Source of the DNA: Botryosphaeria dothidea
Lineage: Eukaryota > Ascomycota > Dothideomycetes > Botryosphaeriales > Botryosphaeriaceae
Assembly (NCBI GenBank): GCA_011503125.2
Contig: WWBZ02000013.1
Span: 434,001-498,000, forward strand
DNA length: 64,000 nt
Reading direction: 5' to 3'
Position numbers and translations under genes: made by a program. Numbering within the stretch: the stretch's first letter is position 1; each line of letters opens with the position of its first letter. The notes below the pieces were generated by a model. That model saw only the letters and a program-made list of their open reading frames with translations. It did no database searches and was not told the origin of the DNA. This document shows positions 56,576-64,000 of this stretch, piece after piece.

Positions 56576-58541
56576 TGTTTCTCTGCCCGCGTGTGATGGC
56601 ATTAGTATAGCAATGTAGCAAAGTAATCTTGATGTTATAACCTTGCTATAACGAACCTTGACAGACCGAAACTTTCCTTTAGCCTCCACGACACGATGAC
56701 GCGACAGCGGCTGATCAAATGACGGATTTGGGTTGATCAAGGTTACCATAAAGGCTCTGAGGAGAGCTTTAGAGGAACGGGCCAGAACCTCAGCTTTTAA
56801 GTCCAGGGGATCTGGGTAGGACGTGCAAACAAACGCACTCAGCTGCTTACTGAAGCCACTTCCTTAGACATTGGCTGCTTCATCAGCATCTGTGAGGCTT
56901 ACAGATTCCAAGTAAGGTTCTTCATTGGCATCCCTTTAGCCTATGAAGTGGAGGAATTCTTGTTAGGCATGTAGGGAAATCCTCAGCTGAGCCTTGCTTG
57001 TAATGAGACTCGATGCTGCTACAGAGAGGTCGCACAAAGTGCGAGAGTCTACGTACAAGCGAGAGCTATAAAGTTGCGAAGTACGTGACGTCACCGCGTG
57101 CGCGCGCGTCTGCTGCCTACACGTCATCACGTGCACTGCCTCAACACCACTTCTTCGTTCAGCCGTTACATTGCTTCTTCAATTGTGGACGAATCTAGCC
57201 TATCTTGAGATTGTTCTGTTCCCTTTTTTTTGTAGCATCTGTTATACCGCTGTTATCGATTTAACGAAAATGGAGAATAAAAAAGCATAAATCGGCCCGT
57301 CAGATGAAGTTTTGGGGCGAGCTGAGCAGTGATGCCGATGGGGTGATGTACAACAGTGCATGAAGTGCTCAATTTGTCGAGGCGTGTGAACACGTATTGC
57401 TGCATGTTAAGCCCTCTTTGCGGAGCCCCCTCTTTGATGCATGGGCTGGACCCGTCCCGTCAATGCAAATCACGTCCTGCTTCACAGCCTGACGCTCTTT
57501 TGTCGTCTTCCACCTTACAAGTCTGTCTCAAAATGTCCGTCCTGGAAGTTGATTTAATGCACTCTACGTATAATGATTTTGTAGTTGCCCGTGGTGGTAC
57601 CATCTCTTTAAGACTTAGTGGTTTCCCCACCGGATTCCAGGCTGAAAAACATTATGTCGCGTCAGCAACATGTTGTGAAACTAGAGGCTTGCATTTCCAG
57701 CTGGTGGAGTGACAGCGATTGCGGCGAACAAGGAATATCTTCAGCGTCTTCACACAAGCACACACGCGCACTTTCTCACTTGCAGAATGTTGTGCTCCCG
57801 CCAACTCGGCAGGAGAAGAAATTGAGACGAGTCTAGCCCGCCGGATTAGACAAGCGTAAATGCATCACCTTTCTTGGCTGCTTAAGAGCTGCAGCCACGT
57901 CCTACATTTTGCTTGGCTGTGCGGATACACCCTCATCTTGCTTCTAACGGTTGCTGTGGATTTCTTTATTCCGTGTAACAGATCTCTGTCGACGGTCAAA
58001 AAGAGGAGACTTAAACACAACCGACCTATCACAGCTCTGCCAGCCCCCGCTTAAAGGATGTGAAATCTTCGCGCTAGCCGTTGACCGAAACAGAGGGCCT
58101 AGAGGCGCACCAAAAGAGCAATCGATCACCACAGAGCCCCGTTTCCTTTTTGAGGCGGTATACCGTATCGTAACCATGGGTCAAAACTACTCCTCAGCTC
58201 ACCGTTACTAAGTTCTCTTTTCTCAAGCTTTCCTCTGTCTCCAAACCCTATTCATGAAGCGAGAGAGATCGTCTAGCCGTTTACGGCAGGAAATGATGGA
58301 AGGCAAGCCACCACATTAATTAATCAGCCGCAGATCTTACTCATGGAGCCCTGGTCCATGAATCATTCCCTGGACGACGAACGAGAGCCTCCAAAACACA
58401 CAAAGCGTAGAAATAGAACATGGATATCAATTACGTTTCTAATACCAACCCGGTATGTTCTCGGTACGCCAAGCAAACAAAACCCATACGACACTTTTCT
58501 ACGAAGACCCAAACACACCCCCTCCAACCTCCCGCCAACCA
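56576..58541. other. Intergenic region, about 2 kb
   Basis: Upstream of 56575 a possible 5' exon (56749-56667) of the hydrolase-ankyrin gene may lie. The remainder, including 57000-58300, holds short open frames without family features. A cgcgcgcg stretch is present near 57100. Confidence 0.45.
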
Positions 58542-60436
58542 TTACATCTTCCGATGCAGATGAAACTCCGTCCCCGTCTCGCTCCGATGCAGCCGCACCT
58601 CACTCTTGTTCGCCCACTGATTCAGCTCCGCCAACTTCCCCGTACCCCACTCCCTCAACCCCTGGCCCGGACCCGCCTGCCTCTCGTCATCCACCAACCG
58701 GATCTGCAACAACGCCAGCGTCGAGCTCTTCCAAACCGCCACGCCGCTCGCCGCCGACCTGAGGATAGTGCCAAGCAAGAAAATCAGCGTCAGCGCCAGT
58801 AGCGCGCACGGCAGCGAGAGCCACCACCAGCGAACGTGGACGAACGTCTGCGTCTCCCAGGCGATGCCCTTGGCGATGCGCGAGTCGCCCGTGTACGAAG
58901 CGGCGCTGCCCATGCCCTTCTGCTGGGTGCGCAGCAGCTTGGTCATGCTCTTGGCGACGGCCTGGATGGTCTTGTTCTCGGCGCCAGGAGCCGGGGTGCC
59001 GTCGCCGACGCCCGAGTCGCCGAGCTGGAAGAGTGCGTCGACGATGTCGTTGGACGACATCTGGATGCCTGTCGAGCCGGTGACGTTGCCGGACCACAGC
59101 GAGCTCATGTATGTGTCGAGAGCGTTGCGGGTGACGAATTCGACCTCGAAGAGCGCGTCGCTGTTGGGCGTCGTGATGGTTGTGTTGTCCGTGGCGCCGG
59201 GAGTGGTGCTATTGGAGTAGGTGTTTACGACATTTTCTGTGAAAGTGCCGACAGAGACATTTCCTTGGTATTCTTGGACACACCTGGGAATGGGAGTTTA
59301 GTTCGGTGTTCCCTTCATAGCTCAGGGAAGCAGGCTTACCAGTAGAGTACACATTCCATGGCGGTGGCGCCAAGCAAGTTCGTGTTGGAAAGATCATGTA
59401 TCGAGCGGATTGTGGTGACTGTCGATATGGTGGCCTGTGTGCCGTTGAAGTTGATTGTGTCAGACCCTCCGCTTACGTTCAAGTACATCATTGGATAGCC
59501 ACTACTCAGCTCGAGACCAGTCGGCAGACTATAGGTGCAAGGCTTCGTAGGGAGGTTAGTGTCCTCGTCACATTTCTTCGTCAGGCTTTCCGTGATGTTG
59601 GCACACTTGGAACAGACTGCCAGGGACTGGTAAGGCTCGGTCCAGGTGCAGTTGCCTGTGGGGCAGTAAGGTGTGATATCGAAGTCTGGGAGCGGGTTGT
59701 CGTGGGTGTCAAAGATGCCGGCATTAATGGCTGATTTCATGGCAAGCGAAGGGCTCTTCACTAGAGACATTTCAGCTCCAAGTTCAGTACGAAGGTATGG
59801 AAAATGACTTACGCGCCTGAATACCGCCGGAGGCATAATCATAGTAGTTCACACTGACAGGTGCCGTGGAATTAAGAATAGACGGAACACGACGGCTCGG
59901 ATACGTGACAACCTGCTGGATAAAGGGATCCACAGCCAAGCTGAATACGGTGAGAAAGGCACCAAGCTTGGCAAGATGGCTAAGGCGAAGTCAGCATAGG
60001 GTGGTTCAACACGAGATCAAGCGACATACACTCCCTTCGTACTCAGAAGCAATTTCATGCTTCCCCACATGCCTCGACTGGCCTCATCAAAGGTTTGTAT
60101 ATCTTTGAGCACACCGGCCTTCTTGAACCAGAGCCATTTCAACTGACTGATTCCCTCTGCGATCGGCACGACCATGGCAGCCTTCACGATAGTGGCCAAG
60201 ATGGAGATGAAGGAGTTCAGAGTGATCTTCATGGGCCAATGCGGAAGCGGATGGTCGTCGGCGAGGAACAGCGTGATGATGAGAACGACCATGGCGATTG
60301 CGCTGATGACCCAGGCAAGCAGCTCGAAGAGCCACCAGCTGTTCACAACATCATCCAGACCGTCCCGCTGAGCGGGTTGGCGGGGCGGAAGGGGAGGCGT
60401 TGGCTCGCTAAATCCGCGGTGCTCGTTGTCCTTCAT
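58542..60436 (-). CDS. DUF3176 membrane protein
   Basis: Four exons: 60436-60030, 59979-59813, 59760-59340 and 59283-58542, in phase. Helices near the N-terminus (LLAWVISAIAMVVLIITLFL and ISILATIVKAAMVVPIAEGI) are followed by QLKWLWFKKA, a hallmark of DUF3176. A large extracytoplasmic part has cysteines (CPTGNCTWTEPYQSLAVCSKC) and many N-glycosylation sites. The C-terminal helix is LSLPCALLALTLIFLLGTIL, before a basic tail. Function is unknown for the family; topology suggests a plasma-membrane or vacuolar protein. The frame remains open upstream of ATG 60436 to about 60510, so an additional 5' exon is possible and the start is the least certain part. Confidence 0.85.
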
Positions 60437-60879
60437 GTCGTCCAGCTCGATGTAGGGACCTTTTCCGGGATTCAACGGCGAAGGGCTCCCGGCGGACGAG
60501 ATGCCCGGCGACTTTAAGCATTCTGTTTAGCGGATGGGGCTTGAGGGATTGGCAAAGGGGCACGGTCACACCTTGGGGATTCCAATATGCATTGTTGTTC
60601 GGGCGCCACAAGGCTGGATGCTTGGGGCATCTTGTGCAAAAGTGGCGCCGAGTCGAGTTTTTGACGGGAGTGCGGACGATCAGCATGCGCTAGGAAATGA
60701 TTGTGTCAGAGGGCCGGTGTAGCAGCGGCGAAAATTACTGGGTGTTGCGAGCTCCCGGTCATGCAACGTGCGGAATACGAGGTAGCACCGAGGCTCTCCC
60801 GGTAGGGCTATAAGGCAAAGAGGAGCCACGATCACACTCAGGGGCGCAAGAGCCGCAGTCAAGCCCGATTTGTGGCGTG
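60437..60879. other. Intergenic region
   Basis: These 440 bases separate the DUF3176 gene start from the DUF1772 gene end. An upstream exon of the DUF3176 gene may lie here; no other feature is supported. Confidence 0.4.
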
Positions 60880-61535
60880 TTAGGTGAGCATGTACAGCAG
60901 TTCACCTGCCCCAAGCATCCTCGCGTGGGTTAGCGCCGCCCAAAGGCCAACGGCGGCGCCAACGAAGCCGGTGACGGTGCGATATGCGTTGTGCACACCC
61001 CAGAGACGCACCAGCTCCGGCGTCGAGAACTCTTCCTCGGTGCGGAGGGTTGCAGGGTCGTCTTTTCCAAGGGATTCGGCCCGGGTTCCGTGACCAGGCC
61101 CAGCGAGCTTTTCGGCTCTCAGGCAGAGAGCTCCGATGTATGGGCGCATGAGGATGAAGGTGTGCACGGGCAGAATTGCGGGAACCACCGCGGCAGCAAA
61201 AGCGTACGAGCAGCAAAGCAGGCGGCTGGGTTTGGCCATGTATGCAAGGTAGGTGAATGATAGGCAGGAGAGAATCAGCGGCGGAGGGGTGAGGCAGAAG
61301 CCACGGACGTATGCGGAGCGCCAGTGAGCGACTAAGCGTGTCTCGTCATCGGGAGAGTCTGCGCTGGGGTTGAGCAGTGAGGGAACGACAGCTGTCGAAA
61401 AGGTGGCATTCTGGCCTGTGCAGGTGGATAGCGATCAGCACAGTGTTGGGGGATTTGGGAGAAGGCGCCCTCACCTGCTACGAACATGGAGGCGGTGATG
61501 CCGACGAACTGAGCGACCTGCACCCCGGAGACCAT
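60880..61535 (-). CDS. DUF1772 (anthrone-oxygenase-like) membrane protein
   Basis: Two exons, 61535-61475 and 61415-60880, make 198 residues. Four hydrophobic segments are visible: VAQFVGITASMFVAG, PPLILSCLSFTYLAY, CSYAFAAAVVPAILPVHTFI and TVTGFVGAAVGLWAAL. The pattern of a PHTFILM-like third helix and an RLWGVHNAYRTV segment before the last helix is that of DUF1772, which includes the HypC/anthrone oxygenases that oxidise anthrones to anthraquinones in polyketide pathways. No polyketide synthase is in this window. Many DUF1772 proteins have unknown roles, so the enzymatic name is only a possibility. Confidence 0.82.
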
Positions 61536-63207
61536 ATTGCACGATACGAGTTGACGCGAGGCGCGCGAGTAAGTCGAGGAGTTTGTCTGGGTGTTGATGA
61601 CGCGCGCGCGTGCGGTGTTTGAAAGAAAGCAGGCCGACAAGCTTCGCAACCCCGCACCGTCGCCAGCGTCGGTCGCTCCTTCCCGCCTGCCATTCGCCTG
61701 CTTCTCCGCCTGCATCCCCGTCTCTCCTCCACCACGCGAGATTCTGTAACATCTCTCACCATGCCCTGTGTCACCTCGCCCTGGCCCTACTGCCTGCGCG
61801 ACGGTCGCCGATCGCGTCGGCCCAAACCCATCCGGCCAATCTCTCGCTCTCGTGTCCGCCTCGGACGTGCTTCCATGGACTGCCGGCAATCCTCTGCCAA
61901 CCTTTGCCCCTGAGCTGCGAAGGCTGTGGCTTACATATGGAACAGAGCCAGCTGGTGGGGCTTTACTGAGGATGGGCGCTCGTATTCAAACATTGGGCAA
62001 TATACACTCTGCTGACCGCGTCACCCAGAGAAAGACATCGTTCATGCAACAACTCAGCCAATTGCCCATGTGTCCCTTTCTCCCACCCTCTTGCCGCGCT
62101 GTTGGCCCCTTCAAGTTGAGTGTTGCTGTTGCTTTTTGCCCAAAATACTCCAACAGCCCAACAAGCGCCACCTCGTCAAACGCCTGCGCACAGACTGTCG
62201 GCCGAAAGTCCCGGCGCCATCTCTCTACGCCGTGAAGCCACCAACACCTAATCTTTCTGTAAGGCTGCGCCGGAGAGAAGTCAAAATTCTGTGCCGACGT
62301 GGCCGGCTGCTCGCCCTTTTCAATTGGTCGAACACCTGCACCAAGGCCCTTTCAGCGCGTCCCAAGAGCCCCAACGCGCCCGCGGCGTCAATTGGTTCAA
62401 TTTGGAAATTGGGCGATCGACATCGCCACCAATGGGATCGCCATTTGGCCCCTGATGGGGCCTGCTCGCAGGGAAAGCCACAGTCGCCCTCTCGCCCGCT
62501 TTCCCCGTGGAGGAAATAGCCCGGAATCCGTGATAAGCGCCCTTGTCCACCACGTACCGAATACGACCAATCAACTGCTCGCTCACCACAAAACGGTCGT
62601 GTTGAAACAAGGTCGCCCGACGCGGTCCGGTCCGCCAAATGCTGTCGCCTCGTGTTGTCCTCGTTTTTCTCCATGTCCAACGAGAGACTACTGCAGGACA
62701 GCACCTCAACACCATCGTGAGTCTATCCTGATGGCGTCAGACCAACTCTATCTCTGTCTCAGCTTGCAGATCCGGCCTGGATCGCTGCCAGTCAGCGCTT
62801 ATCAGGCACAGCAAGGCCCCTGTCCCCTGTGGCGTGCGATGGATCCGCACCGCGTTTCGGAGAGCGATGTCCACTTCGAAACGCCCAGCTGAAGACCCAA
62901 ACGGTTAGAACCCTTGCCAAGTCGCTCCTTCATCAAACACCAAGCCCGTACCTTATTGGCGCAGATTGGCGCACCCAACCGCTCTATGGGGCCGTTCTGG
63001 GCACGGCGCTTTATAACGAAAAATATGCCCCCAATGCCGCTTTCATCCTCACCTCCGGCTAGAACCAACATCTCCAACACCCGTCACTGGACTGACGCAG
63101 GAAGCGGTGCATAACCCTCCTTTGCTCTACGCGTTGCTCTTTTTAGAGCTTTCCGCTCCTTTCTGTATCATATACAGTAGTCACTCCTTCTTTCTGCTTT
63201 TTCAATC
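61536..63207. other. Intergenic region, about 1.7 kb
   Basis: The DUF1772 gene and the GH71 gene are transcribed away from this region. The open frames here are Pro/Arg/Ser-rich and show no domain. A pyrimidine-rich stretch (63170-63205) lies just before the GH71 ATG. Confidence 0.45.
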
Positions 63208-64000
63208 ATGCGCTCCTTCTCCAGCTACCTCATCGCTCTGGCCACGGCCTCTCTGGGCCTGGTCTCCGTCGTCAGCGCGGACTCCAAGGGTGTCTTTGCC
63301 CACTACATGGTATGTATACACCGAAGGTCTCCCCACCCTAGACACCCGCTGACATAAGCCAGGTGTGCGGTCTCTCGTCCGTTGAGCAGGCTCAGACCGA
63401 CGTCCGCGACGCCAAGAACCTCGGTATCGACGCGTTCGCGCTGAACGTTCAGAATGTTGTCGACTCTTGGGCCACCAGCGCCATTGAATACCTGTTCACG
63501 GCCGCGGCCCAGGAGAGCTTCCACCTCTTCTTCTCCTTCGACATGGCCGTCTTGAACGAGCAGGACCCCGCTTCTTTCCTTCCCATCTTCGAGCAGTATG
63601 CCTCCAACGACACGTACTACAAGCACGACAACAGGCCTTTCGTCACGACCTTCAACGGCGGTATCATGCAGAACGGTGGCGAGTGGACCAGGAACTTCCG
63701 TCAGGCTATTGAGGCCGACAACATCACGCCCTACTTCGTTTCCGATTTTGGCCTCTACAGCAGCTCCAGCGCTTCTGCTAGCGAGAGCATCATGGGTTCC
63801 CTCAACACATACTCCGCAGTCGACGGTGTCTTCAGCTGGGAAACTGCCTGGCCCTCCCAGAATGACGGCATTGCCAGCATCCTCAGCTCCGTCACTGACA
63901 AGGTTGGCCTCGATGCTGCCCATGCGACGGGCAAGTCGTACTTGATGCGTAGGTCTGACCAGTACCTATCCGCCTTGACTACTCACTAACTTCTCTCAGC
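63208..64000 (+). CDS. Secreted GH71 alpha-1,3-glucanase (mutanase), 5' part
   Basis: Exon 1 is 63208-63309, exon 2 is 63363-63948, and a third exon begins at the last base of the window, so the gene runs off the right edge. A signal peptide (LIALATASLGLVSVVSA) precedes KGVFAHYM-V, the canonical start of GH71. Further family segments are DAKNLGIDAFALNVQ, FHLFFSFDMA and RPFVTTFNGG. YFVSDFGLYSS and GVFSWETAWPS carry probable active-site acids. The enzyme cleaves alpha-1,3-glucan outside the cell, either the fungus's own wall or that of prey or competitors. The visible third of the protein is intact. Confidence 0.92.

Noticed and set aside
61332..61889. 185-residue minus-strand open frame
   Set aside because: It overlaps the DUF1772 gene in another frame and has no motif; the two-exon DUF1772 model explains the region.
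63303..63923. 206-residue minus-strand open frame
   Set aside because: Antisense to the GH71 exon, whose signal peptide and family motifs are clear.
1..64000. CRISPR arrays, rRNA or tRNA genes, bacterial operons
   Set aside because: No regularly spaced repeats, no rRNA-like or convincing tRNA sequences were seen, and the gene structure is fungal with introns.

Overview
The window is nuclear DNA of a filamentous ascomycete (Pezizomycotina), probably plant-associated. The signs are short spliceosomal introns (about 40-110 nt, GT...AG, CTNAC-like branch points) in nearly every gene, Zn2Cys6 regulators, HET-domain and Clr5-ankyrin proteins, DUF3176 and DUF1772 membrane proteins, secreted glycosidases, a NIS1-like secreted protein, two other small cysteine-rich secreted proteins, and a Ty1-copia retrotransposon carrying stop codons typical of RIP. 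Species cannot be named from the sequence alone. Most genes had to be assembled from several exons; exon coordinates in the evidence were chosen by splice consensus, reading phase and protein motifs, not by alignment.

Region 1 (1-17.3 kb) looks like a catabolic or secondary-metabolite gene group: the end of an MFS transporter, a Zn2Cys6 regulator, an alpha/beta hydrolase, a carotenoid-cleavage/lignostilbene-type oxygenase, a P450, a PHBH-fold FAD monooxygenase, a CocE/NonD (S15) hydrolase and a secreted GH32 invertase. The P450 has a one-base frameshift and the FAD monooxygenase has lost its middle, so the set seems to be decaying. A 9-base core TCCGCGGAA occurs four times in the intergenic promoters here and may be the binding site of the local regulator.

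Region 2 (18-28 kb): a frameshifted HET gene, the NIS1-like secreted protein, a secreted M43 metalloprotease and a Clr5-ankyrin protein. Region 3 (28-36 kb): a SAM O-methyltransferase, a regulator with two C2H2 fingers plus a Zn2Cys6 cluster, and a divergently transcribed FAD monooxygenase, which together look like a small tailoring cluster with its own regulator. A six-cysteine secreted protein follows.

Region 4 (37-48.8 kb) mixes living and dead genes: a lyase-like pseudogene with TAG stops, a HET pseudogene, an intact P450 whose intron phases match those of the broken P450 in region 1, a previously hidden three-exon small secreted cysteine-rich protein, an intact HET gene and a HET-like fragment cut off at the retrotransposon. 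Region 5 (48.8-54.2 kb) is a full-length copia element with LTRs, an anticodon-arm (half-tRNA) primer site and one gag-pol frame holding 22 in-frame TAA/TAG codons and no internal TGA. Region 6 (54.5-64 kb) has an alpha/beta-hydrolase-ankyrin gene that seems damaged, a DUF3176 protein, a DUF1772 protein and the start of a GH71 alpha-1,3-glucanase. I saw no CRISPR, no rRNA and no tRNA gene I could support.
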